Source: an uncultured Lachnospiraceae bacterium
Lineage (GTDB): Bacteria > Bacillota > Clostridia > Lachnospirales > Lachnospiraceae
Assembly (NCBI GenBank): GCA_900539175.1
Contig: UQAW01000045.1
Span: forward strand, 1-30,535
DNA length: 30,535 bases
Reading direction: 5' to 3'
Shown: positions 8,476 through 16,370 of the stretch, one piece after another
How positions within the stretch are numbered: position 1 is the first letter of the stretch
Layout: every line of letters begins with the position of its first letter
Program-made: the position numbers and the translations under genes
The notes under the pieces: generated by a model
Told to the model about the DNA's origin: nothing
The model's database searches: none
Seen by the model: only the letters and a program-made list of their open reading frames with translations

Positions 8476-8519
8476 TTATATTCAAAAATATAGAGCGGTC
8501 AACGTAGCCCGCCACCCTA

Positions 8520-8551
8520 GTTAGTATACTCTAACCCTTTTCCACTGTCAA
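8520..8551 (-). promoter_or_regulatory. Promoter with overlapping operator, ABC exporter operon
   Basis: Minus strand: -35 TTGACA (8546-8551), 17-bp spacer, -10 TATACT (8523-8528), an almost consensus sigma-70 promoter. The dyad GTTAG-N6-CTAAC (8520-8535) covers the -10 box, where a bound repressor would block RNA polymerase. The half-site style suits a TetR- or MarR-type repressor (inference); no such gene is in the window. Confidence 0.8.
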
Positions 8552-8596
8552 GTTTCTAATCCATTTTTTTCATTTCACTGCAACCGCACCAGAAGC

Positions 8597-8641
8597 GTTT
8601 CAGCCAACACTTTCTTTTCTCTTGAAAGCATTGGCTGAAAC
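8597..8641. terminator. Dyad downstream of the HAD phosphatase gene (weak terminator candidate)
   Basis: GTTTCAGCCAA (8597-8607) pairs exactly with 8631-8641, with a further CTTTC/GAAAG inside. It lies between the HAD gene's stop and the divergent promoter region of the exporter. There is no good U-run after it on the minus strand, so its terminator function is uncertain. Confidence 0.4.
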
Positions 8642-8660
8642 AATTTTCCTTCTGAAATAT

Positions 8661-9317
8661 TTAAGATAAAAGCATATCTGTCAAGTATACCAAATCCCCA
8701 CAGGTATCTGCAATTGCTGATGCACTGCGAAGTTCTTCCGCCGTTCCATATCCATAAGCACACCCAATCGACTTCAACTGATGGATGACTGCCACTTCCA
8801 TATCCTGAAAACGGTCTCCGATTACAAGATAAGGACCGCCGTACTGCTTTCTGATTTCTTCAAAAATATCATATTTCGGCAGGAAGCCATAATCCTCTGA
8901 ACAGAAGAAATCCTCAAAATACCGATCCAATAAGAACATCTGCCGGTGAGCTTCCATATAGCCTCTCTTGCAATTACTTAAGAAAATAAGTGTATGCCCC
9001 TTCTCTTTCAGCGCCGTCCACACTTCCCGGCATTTCGGATACAAGGCAGCCCTCTTTTCCCTTACCAGGCGCACCATTTCCCTACCGATCATCTCACTGC
9101 ACTGCTGCTTCTTCTCCTCATTCAGTTCCGGCATAAACTGCTTCCACATCTCTTTGCTATTGTAACCCAACCATCTGCTGATTTCCGCATCTGTCCATGC
9201 CCGCTCCAAAGCTTCCTTCTCTTCCACCAGATACGCATAGGCTTTCCGAAATGCAGGTGCATAGATTTTTATGGATTCATGAAATGTTCCGTCATAATCA
9301 CAAACCAGCGTTGCCAT
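8661..9317 (-). CDS. HAD-superfamily hydrolase (phosphatase-like)
   Basis: 218 residues. Motif I DYDGT at residues 7-11 (nucleophile and acid/base Asp), a helical cap region, motif II FLSNC near 115, a lysine-containing motif III region (FLPKYDIF), and motif IV GDRFQDME near 170. This is the layout of the phosphoglycolate phosphatase/GmhB-like class I HAD enzymes. The gene starts 7 bp after the ribH stop, so it is probably co-transcribed with the riboflavin genes. That context suggests, but does not prove, that it could be the missing phosphatase removing phosphate from the RibD product (5-amino-6-ribitylamino-uracil 5'-phosphate), a step done by HAD enzymes in other bacteria. The substrate cannot be read from sequence. 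Confidence 0.85.
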   Translation of the reverse strand: MATLVCDYDGTFHESIKIYAPAFRKAYAYLVEEKEALERAWTDAEISRWLGYNSKEMWKQFMPELNEEKKQQCSEMIGREMVRLVREKRAALYPKCREVWTALKEKGHTLIFLSNCKRGYMEAHRQMFLLDRYFEDFFCSEDYGFLPKYDIFEEIRKQYGGPYLVIGDRFQDMEVAVIHQLKSIGCAYGYGTAEELRSASAIADTCGDLVYLTDMLLS

Positions 9318-9323
9318 ATCATC

Positions 9324-9791
9324 TTATGCCTCGATTTCCCGAATCAGATTTACCATCTCAATTGCCCCCAGCGCACAGTCATATCCTTTATTTCCGGCTT
9401 TTGTGCCTGCACGCTCAATCGCCTGTTCAATATTTTCTGTGGTAAGAATACCGAACATCACCGGAATATCTGCATGCAAGGATACCGATGCAATTCCTTT
9501 GGAAACTTCACTGCACACATAATCATAATGTGATGTGGAACCACGGATCACGGCACCCAGGCAAATGACCGCATCATATTTTCCGCTCTTTGCCATCTTG
9601 GAAGCAATCAACGGAATCTCGAATGCACCCGGAACCCATGCAAGATCAATATCCTCTTCTTTTACATCATGTCTTTCCAGTCCGTCCATCGCACCGCTTA
9701 CCAACTTGGATACAATGAATTCATTAAATCTTGCCGCCACAATTCCTACTTTAATTTCCTTTGCTACCACTTTTCCTTCATAAACACGCAT
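9324..9791 (-). CDS. ribH: 6,7-dimethyl-8-ribityllumazine synthase
   Basis: 155 residues, the standard length. It condenses 5-amino-6-ribitylaminouracil with 3,4-dihydroxy-2-butanone 4-phosphate to make the riboflavin precursor lumazine. Family signatures are present: ARFNEFIVSKL near the N-terminus, VPGAFEIPL, CLGAVIRGSTSHYDYV (substrate-binding loop with the catalytic His), and FGILTTENIEQAIERAG, then GNKGYDCALGAIEM. Last rib gene of the operon. It is separated from ribBA by about 150 bp that carry the MITE-like element at 9819-9935, so the mRNA is expected to contain that hairpin. Start ATG 9791 follows GGAG. Confidence 0.97.
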   Translation of the reverse strand: MRVYEGKVVAKEIKVGIVAARFNEFIVSKLVSGAMDGLERHDVKEEDIDLAWVPGAFEIPLIASKMAKSGKYDAVICLGAVIRGSTSHYDYVCSEVSKGIASVSLHADIPVMFGILTTENIEQAIERAGTKAGNKGYDCALGAIEMVNLIREIEA

Positions 9792-9818
9792 TCTTTTTGT
9801 CTCCTTTATTCTTAACTT

Positions 9819-9935
9819 GATGTTGGGGTCAAAAGGTATTTTGCCCCCTATTCAGGCTGCTTTCTCATGTTTTACGGGTCCCAAAGTCATGCTTTTTCAT
9901 GCAAGCATGAAAAGCATAACCTTTTGCCCCTGGTA
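9819..9935. mobile_element. MITE-like element, family 2, with 8-bp target duplication
   Basis: A 117-bp non-coding element with imperfect terminal inverted repeats (GATGTTGGGGTCAAAAGGT at the left; the right end reads ATACCAGGGGCAAAAGGTTA on the other strand). It is flanked on both sides by CTTAACTT (9811-9818 and 9936-9943), extended to 9 bp by a shared T. The inside holds a long hairpin around GCTTTTTCATGC/GCATGAAAAGC. It is inserted between ribBA and ribH. Related sequence lies at 23545-23615, and a lone end at 11180-11203. No transposase in the window; it would be mobilised in trans. Confidence 0.78.
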
Positions 9936-9942
9936 TCTTAAC

Positions 9943-11145
9943 TTATTTATAATTCAAAATGTGCCCCATCTTGATCTGCTTCGTCTTCAGATAGAATTCA
10001 TCATAATCCGTGGCGTCCATCTGGATCGGAACCCTTTCTGCCACCTTCATACCAAAATCAGCAAGCCCATGAATCTTGAGCGGATTATTGGTCAGCAGAC
10101 GTAAGGTTTTCACGCCCAGATCCCGCAGAATCTGGGAACCGATATAATATTCTCTCAAATCCGCATCAAATCCAAGTGCCAGATTTGCTTCCACCGTATC
10201 CATTCCCTGATCCTGCAGTTCATAAGCCCTCAGCTTATTGATCAGACCAATTCCACGACCTTCCTGCCGCATATAAAGCAGAATCCCACGACCTTCCCTC
10301 TCAATCTGGCGCATGGCGGCAGCAAACTGCTGCCCGCAGTCACAGCGCAGGGAACCAAAGCCATCCCCGGTCAGGCACTCCGAATGTACACGGCAGAGAA
10401 TATTTTCTCCGTCTGAGATATCGCCTTTTACCAATGCCACATGATGTTCCCCATTCAATTTATTCACATAACCATAAGCTCGGAAATTCCCGTATTTCGT
10501 GGGCATCTTTGCATCTGCCACCTGCTCCACCAACTTATCATGGACTTTCCGGTATTGCTGTAAAGCTGCAATGGTAATGAATTTTAAATCAAATTTTGCT
10601 GCCAGTTCCATCAATTCCGGCGTACGCATCATCGTACCGTCTTCCCGCATAATCTCACAACAAAGTCCACACTCCTTTAATCCTGCCAGCCGGAGCAGAT
10701 CCACAGTTGCTTCCGTATGACCGTTTCGCTCCAGTACACCGTTTTTCTTTGCCAACAATGGGAACATATGACCTGGTCTCCGAAAATCTTCCGGCTTCGC
10801 ATCCTCTGCCACACACTTCATCGCTGTAATTGAACGTTCTGCTGCTGAGATTCCGGTAGTCGTATCCACATGGTCAATAGATACGGTAAATGCAGTCTCA
10901 TGGTTATCCGTATTATTGGATACCATCTGGGGAATCTGTAGCTTCTTAATATAGGCTTCAGACATCGGCATACAAATCAGCCCTTTTCCATAGGTTGCCA
11001 TAAAGTTCACATTTGCCGTCGTGGCAAATTCAGCCGCACAGATAAAGTCTCCCTCATTCTCCCGGTTCTCATCGTCTGTAACCAAAATTACCTTTCCTTT
11101 TCTTAAATCTTCCAGCGCTTCCTCCACTGTATGAAACTTCAACAT
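9943..11145 (-). CDS. ribBA: Bifunctional 3,4-dihydroxy-2-butanone-4-phosphate synthase / GTP cyclohydrolase II
   Basis: 400 residues, the usual fused length. The N-terminal half (about 1-200) is RibB: DDENRENEGDFICAAE binds Mg2+ and ribulose-5-phosphate, and RPGHMFPL and TEATVDLLRLAG are present. The C-terminal half (about 205-400) is RibA: the zinc-binding HSECLTGDGFGSLRCDCG motif with its three Cys, then MRQEGRGIGL. It makes both precursors of riboflavin, from ribulose-5-phosphate and from GTP. The stop codon sits at the very edge of the MITE's right-hand duplication. Third gene of the rib operon, 24 bp after ribE. Confidence 0.97.
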   Translation of the reverse strand: MLKFHTVEEALEDLRKGKVILVTDDENRENEGDFICAAEFATTANVNFMATYGKGLICMPMSEAYIKKLQIPQMVSNNTDNHETAFTVSIDHVDTTTGISAAERSITAMKCVAEDAKPEDFRRPGHMFPLLAKKNGVLERNGHTEATVDLLRLAGLKECGLCCEIMREDGTMMRTPELMELAAKFDLKFITIAALQQYRKVHDKLVEQVADAKMPTKYGNFRAYGYVNKLNGEHHVALVKGDISDGENILCRVHSECLTGDGFGSLRCDCGQQFAAAMRQIEREGRGILLYMRQEGRGIGLINKLRAYELQDQGMDTVEANLALGFDADLREYYIGSQILRDLGVKTLRLLTNNPLKIHGLADFGMKVAERVPIQMDATDYDEFYLKTKQIKMGHILNYK

Positions 11146-11169
11146 CTGGTTTCTCCTGCCTCCTTTTCT

Positions 11170-11847
11170 TCATTCTAAAGATGTTGGGGTCAAAAGGTAT
11201 TTTTCAAGAAATTCCTTTGTAATACCTCCGGTCTTTTTCTGAATGCCCTCCCCGGGCTTCGGTACCCGCACAAAACGTTCCACATACTTTCCAATCACAT
11301 CATTTTCCAGATTCACAATGCTGCCGACACCTTTGGTACTCAAAATGGTCTCTTTCCTCGTATGCGGAATAATAGAAACGCTGAATGTTTCCCTGTCTGC
11401 CTTTGCCACTGTCAGACTGATGCCATCGATAGCAATTGACCCCTTCTCCACAACGTAGTACATCAACGTTTCCGGTGCCTGAATCGTATACCAGACCGCA
11501 TTGTCATCTTTTTGTACATTCAGAATCATACCGGTTCCATCAATATGACCGGATACGATATGCCCTCCAAATCTGCCGTTTGCTGCCATCGCCCGCTCCA
11601 GATTCACCACACTGTTTTGTTTCAGCACTCCCAGTGAGCTCCTCTGCAGCGTCTCGCTCATCACATCTGCCAAAAAACAATTCCCGGAGATACTGGTGAC
11701 CGTCAGACATACCCCGTTCACCGCTACACTGTCTCCAATCTTCAAATCCTCAAAAATCACCTTTCCTTCAATCTGCAGCACGGAAGATTTTGCACCTTTG
11801 CGTATTCCTGTGATCCTGCCGACCTCCTCAACAATCCCTGTAAACAT
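11170..11847 (-). CDS. ribE: Riboflavin synthase alpha chain
   Basis: 225 residues. Two tandem lumazine-binding domains: the N-terminal MFTGIVEEVG with DSVAVNGVCLTVTSI, and a second GHIVSGHIDGTG with GSIAIDGISLTVAK, the duplicated fold characteristic of this enzyme. It dismutates two lumazines to riboflavin plus the ribityl pyrimidine. The start overlaps the end of ribD by 20 bp. Odd point: the last ten residues (KYLLTPTSLE) and the stop region are written in family-2 repeat sequence, 11180-11203 matching the left end of the MITE at 9819. The native C-terminus has therefore probably been replaced or extended, outside the catalytic core. Confidence 0.96.
   Translation of the reverse strand: MFTGIVEEVGRITGIRKGAKSSVLQIEGKVIFEDLKIGDSVAVNGVCLTVTSISGNCFLADVMSETLQRSSLGVLKQNSVVNLERAMAANGRFGGHIVSGHIDGTGMILNVQKDDNAVWYTIQAPETLMYYVVEKGSIAIDGISLTVAKADRETFSVSIIPHTRKETILSTKGVGSIVNLENDVIGKYVERFVRVPKPGEGIQKKTGGITKEFLEKYLLTPTSLE
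11180..11203. repeat. Solo end of the family-2 MITE inside the ribE 3' end
   Basis: GATGTTGGGGTCAAAAGGTATTTT-type sequence, matching base for base the left end of the element at 9819. The rest of the element is absent and no flanking duplication is seen. It encodes the final codons of ribE. Confidence 0.7.
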
Positions 11848-12934
11848 CCGTTTCCACCTCCCATTCTATCAGCAAATCTCCATCAATCACTTGTATCTGA
11901 CCGTTTTTTAACGGGAATGCCTGATCCGGAGTATCCACACCGATTCCTCCAACCGGAGTCTTTGCCTCAACTCCGCCGAACAGCTTCGGCGCCACATATG
12001 CCTGCACTTTTTGAACAATTCCCGCCTGCAATGCACTGTAATTCAGACTGGCGCCTCCTTCCAGCAGTACACTGTCAATTCCCCGTTCTCCCAATTTCAG
12101 CATCAGTTCACGCAAGTCAATATGGTTCCCACACTTCGAAACCCAGAGGATTTCACATCCCTGCTCCCGATATGCCTTCTGCTGTTCCTCTTCTTCGCAG
12201 GCCGTCGCCAGAATCGTAGGAATCTCCTTGGCCGTTCTTACAACTCTTGCATTCGGCGGTGTCCGCAAAGCTGTGTCACAGATAATACGCACCGGGGAAT
12301 TTCCCTCTGGAAACCTGCAATTCAACATCGGATCATCTGACAGGACCGTACCCACACCTACCATAATTCCCGCATAACGATGGCGGGACTGCTGCACATG
12401 GAATCTCGCCTGCTCTCCTGTAATCCACCTGGAAGCACCTGTATGAGTTGCTATTTTCCCATCTGCTGTCATAGCATATTTCATGACAACATAGGGACGC
12501 CCCGTTCTGATGTAATGGAAAAAAATCTGATTCAGCGCATCACATTCCTCTTTCAGTACCCCGGTGATCACCGTAATGCCATGTGCTCTCAGGCTCTCAA
12601 TTCCTTTCCCTGCCACAAGCGGATTCGGATCATCGGAACCGATGACTACAGTAGTGATTCCCTGTTCGATAATTGCCTCCGTACAGGGAGGCGTTTTGCC
12701 ATAATGACAACAAGGTTCCAATGTCACGTAGATTGCAGCGCCTTTCATGTCTTCCCTGCAGTCTGCAATGGCATTCCGTTCCGCATGCAGTTCCCCGCAT
12801 CTGTGATGATAGCCCTTGCCGATTATCCGTCCATCTTTCACAATCACCGCACCGACCATGGGGTTCGGATTCGTCCACCCCATCCCCCTGACCGCTTCTT
12901 CCAGAGCGATTCGCATATAGTCTTCATGGTTCAT
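11828..12934 (-). CDS. ribD: Bifunctional diaminohydroxyphosphoribosylaminopyrimidine deaminase / reductase
   Basis: 368 residues from ATG 12934, which follows TTTTAGGAG; a TTG at 12967 also opens this frame but lies in the terminator, so it is not used. The N-terminal deaminase domain has HAERNAI and PCCHYGKTPPC (zinc ligands His, Cys, Cys) near residues 50-85. The C-terminal NADPH-dependent reductase domain has MKYAMTADGKIATHTGASRWITG and LLEGGASLN. It carries out steps two and three of riboflavin synthesis. First gene of the operon and directly under FMN riboswitch control; it overlaps ribE by 20 bp. Confidence 0.97.
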   Translation of the reverse strand: MNHEDYMRIALEEAVRGMGWTNPNPMVGAVIVKDGRIIGKGYHHRCGELHAERNAIADCREDMKGAAIYVTLEPCCHYGKTPPCTEAIIEQGITTVVIGSDDPNPLVAGKGIESLRAHGITVITGVLKEECDALNQIFFHYIRTGRPYVVMKYAMTADGKIATHTGASRWITGEQARFHVQQSRHRYAGIMVGVGTVLSDDPMLNCRFPEGNSPVRIICDTALRTPPNARVVRTAKEIPTILATACEEEEQQKAYREQGCEILWVSKCGNHIDLRELMLKLGERGIDSVLLEGGASLNYSALQAGIVQKVQAYVAPKLFGGVEAKTPVGGIGVDTPDQAFPLKNGQIQVIDGDLLIEWEVETDVYRDC

Positions 12935-12965
12935 ACATACATCTCCTAAAACAATATTTGTATAC

Positions 12966-12996
12966 AAAAAATGCCCCGAATATCAATCCAGGACAT
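12966..12996 (-). terminator. Riboswitch-controlled terminator directly before ribD
   Basis: An 11-bp stem (12971-12981 with 12986-12996, including G-U pairs) with a 4-nt loop, followed on the minus strand by six U. It ends about 30 nt before the ribD start. Placed to attenuate ribD when FMN is bound. Confidence 0.8.
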
Positions 12997-13056
12997 TTGA
13001 CTTCTCACCGCACCCGCAATAGGGGCACAGGAACTATTTTGTCACAATCTCAAACA

Positions 13057-13091
13057 GAAAAAGCTCCGGAGTATCTTCATACATCCAGAGC
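13057..13091 (-). terminator. Upstream intrinsic terminator in the rib leader
   Basis: GCTCTGGA (13084-13091) pairs with TCCGGAGC (13063-13070) across a 13-nt loop; the U-run is at 13058-13062. With the hairpin at 12966-12996 it gives two terminators in series after the FMN aptamer. Confidence 0.7.
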
Positions 13092-13138
13092 AATCATCCA
13101 CAAACAGAAACAATGACATTTCACATCTCTCTTCTTCC

Positions 13139-13233
13139 ATCCAGACTATACTGTCGGCTTCGGAGTCTCACCGAATCAACCTTACGGCTCGTGGGCTTTA
13201 CCACCGGTGGGGACTTGCACCCCGCCCTGAAGA
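13139..13233 (-). ncRNA. FMN riboswitch (RFN element)
   Basis: The minus strand carries the conserved RFN blocks in order: AGGGCGGGGTGCAAGTCCCC, then ACCGGTGGT, then AGCCCACGAGC, then GATTCGGTGAGACTCCGAAGCC, then GACAGTATAGTCTGGAT. This is the standard six-helix FMN aptamer. It lies 200 nt upstream of ribD and controls the operon by attenuation through the downstream hairpins (inference from position). Confidence 0.96.
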
Positions 13234-13252
13234 TTCATATTCAACTAAAAAA

Positions 13253-13281
13253 ATCATAGCACCGATTCCATACTTTGTCAA
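13253..13281 (-). promoter_or_regulatory. Promoter of the riboflavin operon
   Basis: Minus strand: -35 TTGACA (13276-13281), 17-bp spacer, -10 TATGAT (13253-13258), immediately upstream of the FMN aptamer. The ~100 bp on towards the histidine-kinase stop are AT-rich. Confidence 0.85.
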
Positions 13282-13379
13282 ACCATTATTTTTTATTATT
13301 TTTTCTGATTACTCATTATCTCACCTGTCTATGACGATCCTGGAGCGTGTTTGAAAATTCATTCCCGCAATCTGCTCTG

Positions 13380-15044
13380 TTATGGAAAGAGAATCGTTAT
13401 GCCGGTTCCCTTTCCGGGTGCACTTTCCAACGTCAATTTCGCATTATGAAGCAACGCTCCGTGTTTCACAATCGAAAGTCCCAGACCTGTACCGCCAGTT
13501 TCCCTTGAATGACTCTTATCCACCCGGTAGAAACGTTCAAAGACTCTTTCCTGATGCTCCGGTGCGATTCCGATTCCATTATCCTGAACTTTTATCTCCG
13601 CCTTACCGTCCTGCTTTTTCAATATGCTGACCCGGACAGAACCGCCCGGCTGGTTATACTTGATCGCATTATCACACAGATTAAACAGCATCTCATACAA
13701 CACCTGCCTGACGCCGTTGATCACAGCTGCTTCCCCCTCCACCGACAATGTAATCTTTGCATCCCTCGCCTGGAACATCAAACGTTTCTCCACTTCTTTT
13801 GCCACTGCCAGCAGATCTACTTCCTCCTTTGGGAGCATATCGTCATTTTCATCCAGGCGGGACAGCTTGATAATATCCTCCACCAACGAGGTAAGACGGC
13901 TTGCCTCACTGTGAATCCTTCCGGCAAAATCAGGAATATCCTCCTTGCGAACCATACCATTTTCTATAATCTCCGCATAACCGGAAATCGACATCAGCGG
14001 CGTCTTCAGCTCATGGGAAACATTTGCAGAAAACTCCCGTCTCATCAATTCCGCCGCCTGCTTCTCTGTAACATCCAGGATCAGGATTACCACACCGGTT
14101 ACCTTTACCTTTCCTGCCCGCACTGGGTTTGCCAGAATATGGTAAGTTCTTCCCTGTATCTCTACAATCCGATCGTTACTTTCTCCTGTCCGGGCAATCT
14201 GAAATGCCTCTTTTAATTCCTCATTTCTGCTGACTGTAATGATATCATGATTGATGCACTCGTCCATAGATACATGAAACAATTCCTGTGCTGCACGGTT
14301 GATGGAAAGTACTACATGACGGTTCGTCACGATCAGACCATCCTTCATATATTCGGTGATTGCCAGATATTCTTCCTGATTCTGCTTTAATTGTCTTAGT
14401 TGTTCCCGAATCTGCTTATTCTGGTGATCAATTCTTGACACCAACGGACTCAGCTCTTCATATTCCACATTGTCCAGCGGATTACTTAAGTCTAACTTAT
14501 TGATCGGTTCAATCAGACGTCTGGCAGTAATTTCCATCAAACCAACTGCAAGAACACCTATCAAAAGCATCAGGCCCACCATCAGAAAAAAGCCGGATTC
14601 CAGACTTTTGAATACGGTGTCGGTGGTTCTGGCAACCCGGATTACATTTCCATTTTCCAGCTTTCTTGCATAATAATAGGTCTGCTCCTCCAATGTTCTG
14701 GATGAACGCAGATCACTTCCCTCGCCTTTTTGAATTGCTTCCTCGAATTCCGGTCGTTCTTTATGATTTTCCAGTTTCCCGGACTCCTCTGCAGAATCAA
14801 AGAGCACGGTTCCGTCTTCCCGGATCAACGTCAGACGGCTTGGTGAAACCTCGCAAACCTCCCGGGTCAGATATTCTGTTCCTGAGGTCTCCACAGCGTT
14901 CTTAATATAGCCGCATTCAACCTGTACCGAAGTTTTCATTTCATCCATCGTTTTTTTATACATGATAAAATTCATAAGAAAAAACGTAAGAAGCACTGAC
15001 AATACAACAAGAACACTGGCGCTTTTAAAGATTTTGCTTTTCAT
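13380..15044 (-). CDS. phoR: Sensor histidine kinase, PhoR-like
   Basis: 554 residues. TM1 at about 10-29, an extracytoplasmic domain of about 115 residues, TM2 near 150-172, a short HAMP-like linker with a coiled coil (IDHQNKQIREQLRQLKQN), and a PAS domain at about 225-330. HisKA follows, with FSANVSHELKTPL (phospho-acceptor His). The HATPase_c part has CDNAIKYN (N box), DNGIGI (G1), RFYRVDKSHSRETGGTGLGLSIVK (F/G2), and GKGTGI. PhoR is the phosphate-limitation sensor, working with the response regulator encoded 3 bp upstream and signalling with PhoU and Pst. All catalytic boxes are intact. Last gene of the pst/pho cluster. The gene name rests mainly on context. Confidence 0.88.
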   Translation of the reverse strand: MKSKIFKSASVLVVLSVLLTFFLMNFIMYKKTMDEMKTSVQVECGYIKNAVETSGTEYLTREVCEVSPSRLTLIREDGTVLFDSAEESGKLENHKERPEFEEAIQKGEGSDLRSSRTLEEQTYYYARKLENGNVIRVARTTDTVFKSLESGFFLMVGLMLLIGVLAVGLMEITARRLIEPINKLDLSNPLDNVEYEELSPLVSRIDHQNKQIREQLRQLKQNQEEYLAITEYMKDGLIVTNRHVVLSINRAAQELFHVSMDECINHDIITVSRNEELKEAFQIARTGESNDRIVEIQGRTYHILANPVRAGKVKVTGVVILILDVTEKQAAELMRREFSANVSHELKTPLMSISGYAEIIENGMVRKEDIPDFAGRIHSEASRLTSLVEDIIKLSRLDENDDMLPKEEVDLLAVAKEVEKRLMFQARDAKITLSVEGEAAVINGVRQVLYEMLFNLCDNAIKYNQPGGSVRVSILKKQDGKAEIKVQDNGIGIAPEHQERVFERFYRVDKSHSRETGGTGLGLSIVKHGALLHNAKLTLESAPGKGTGITILFP

Positions 15045-15047
15045 CGG

Positions 15048-15719
15048 TCAGCCTCCTATCCGATATCCCACACCACGGACGGTCTCTATCATTTCCCCGC
15101 AGTCTCCCAGCTTCTGACGAAGCGTACGGATATGGACATCCACCGTACGGGTTTCCCCATCAAAATCATACCCCCAGATATGTCCCAGAAGCCGGTCCCT
15201 GGACAATACAATTCCCCGGTTTTCCATCAGATATTTCAACAATTCAAATTCCTTTAATGTTAAGGTCACCTTCTGCCCTTTGGCCAGTACCTGATGCTGC
15301 TGCACCAGAATCTGCAGATCTCCGGCCGATAATATAGCATCATTCTTATCCTCTCTGCCTGTACGCCTCAGAACAGCACGGATGCGGGCGATGAACTCCA
15401 TCATTCCAAACGGTTTCGTAATATAGTCGTCAGCCCCGCAGTCAAGTCCCAATACTTTATCATACTCTGCGCCTTTTGCGGTTACCATAATCACCGGAAT
15501 AGCCTTTGTCACCTCAGAACTTTTCAGCTTATTCAAGATTTCCATCCCGCTTTCTTCCGGAAGCATAATATCCAGCAAAATCAAATCCGGCGTCTGTTCT
15601 TCCAGACCCCGATAGAATTCTGCTCCTGATTCATATCCCTTCGCCGGATATCCGCTGGTTTCCAACGTATATACAATCAATTCGCGGATGTTACGTTCAT
15701 CCTCCACGCAATAAATCAT
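15048..15719 (-). CDS. phoB: OmpR/PhoB-family response regulator (phosphate regulon)
   Basis: 223 residues from ATG 15719, behind AGGAGAG; a longer open frame begins inside phoU and is not used. The receiver domain has the acidic pair in CVEDE, phospho-acceptor Asp in LILLDIMLPEESG, the conserved Thr in VTAKG, and Lys in YITKPFG. The C-terminal winged-helix DNA-binding domain has LTLKEFELLKYLMENRG and VDVHIRTLRQKLG, ending in VRGVGYRIGG. It sits between phoU (2-bp gap) and its kinase (3-bp gap). Expected to bind direct-repeat Pho boxes such as the candidate at 19926-19942. In low-GC Gram-positives the same role is often called PhoP. Confidence 0.9.
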   Translation of the reverse strand: MIYCVEDERNIRELIVYTLETSGYPAKGYESGAEFYRGLEEQTPDLILLDIMLPEESGMEILNKLKSSEVTKAIPVIMVTAKGAEYDKVLGLDCGADDYITKPFGMMEFIARIRAVLRRTGREDKNDAILSAGDLQILVQQHQVLAKGQKVTLTLKEFELLKYLMENRGIVLSRDRLLGHIWGYDFDGETRTVDVHIRTLRQKLGDCGEMIETVRGVGYRIGG

Positions 15720-15721
15720 CT

Positions 15722-16369
15722 TTATTTCTCTCCTCTGTGCTGTCCTGTAATTGAGAATTCCACCCACTCTGCAATATTGGTCGCGTGATCACCAATGCGC
15801 TCATAATACTTTGCAATCATGAAAAGATCCATCATCTGCTCTCTGGTTGCAAGATTATCCAACATTCCGTGGGATAACTGATCTCTTACATGCAGAAATA
15901 ACCGGTCTACAATATCATCATCTGCAATCACTTTCCGGGCAATCCGGAGATCCTGCTTTACAAAGGAATCAATACTCTCTGTCACCATCCGCATCGTTGC
16001 CTTTGCCATCTCACCCAGACTGATTTCCATCACCGGCATCTTTAAACCAGCCGTCTTAATAATTTCAGCAATATCCGCTGCCTGATCACCAATCCGTTCC
16101 ATATCCGTAATCATCTTCAGCGCTGCTGAAATCTGACGCAGATCGCCTGCAACCGGCTGCTGTTGGAGCAGCAATTTCAGACACATAGACTCAATCTCCC
16201 GCTCTTTCAGATCAATGGCCGCATCCTTTTGAAGAATCTCACCGGCTGCATCCCGGTTTCCACTTATCAACACCTCATAAGTACGTTCAATCACCTGCTC
16301 GCAAAGTGCTCCCATCTCGATTAACAGTGTATGCAGTACTTCCAGCTGCCTTTGAAACATTTCTCTCAT
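15722..16369 (-). CDS. phoU: Phosphate transport regulator PhoU
   Basis: 215 residues from ATG 16369, after GGGAGG; an in-frame extension into pstB is rejected. An all-helical protein with two PhoU repeats, each with its metal-binding acidic helix: MITDMERIGDQAADIAEI near 95 and MIAKYYERIGDHATNIAEW near 195. PhoU joins the Pst transporter to the kinase and keeps the regulon off when phosphate is plentiful. The gene begins 1 bp after the pstB stop. Confidence 0.95.
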   Translation of the reverse strand: MREMFQRQLEVLHTLLIEMGALCEQVIERTYEVLISGNRDAAGEILQKDAAIDLKEREIESMCLKLLLQQQPVAGDLRQISAALKMITDMERIGDQAADIAEIIKTAGLKMPVMEISLGEMAKATMRMVTESIDSFVKQDLRIARKVIADDDIVDRLFLHVRDQLSHGMLDNLATREQMMDLFMIAKYYERIGDHATNIAEWVEFSITGQHRGEK

Positions 16370-16370
16370 A

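Noticed and set aside
12935..12967. Longer ribD starting at TTG 12967
   Set aside because: That codon lies in the terminator's U-run, while ATG 12934 has a clear AGGAG site.
13509..14216. 235-codon open frame antisense to the histidine kinase
   Set aside because: The kinase on the other strand has all its catalytic boxes; this frame has none and no start signal.
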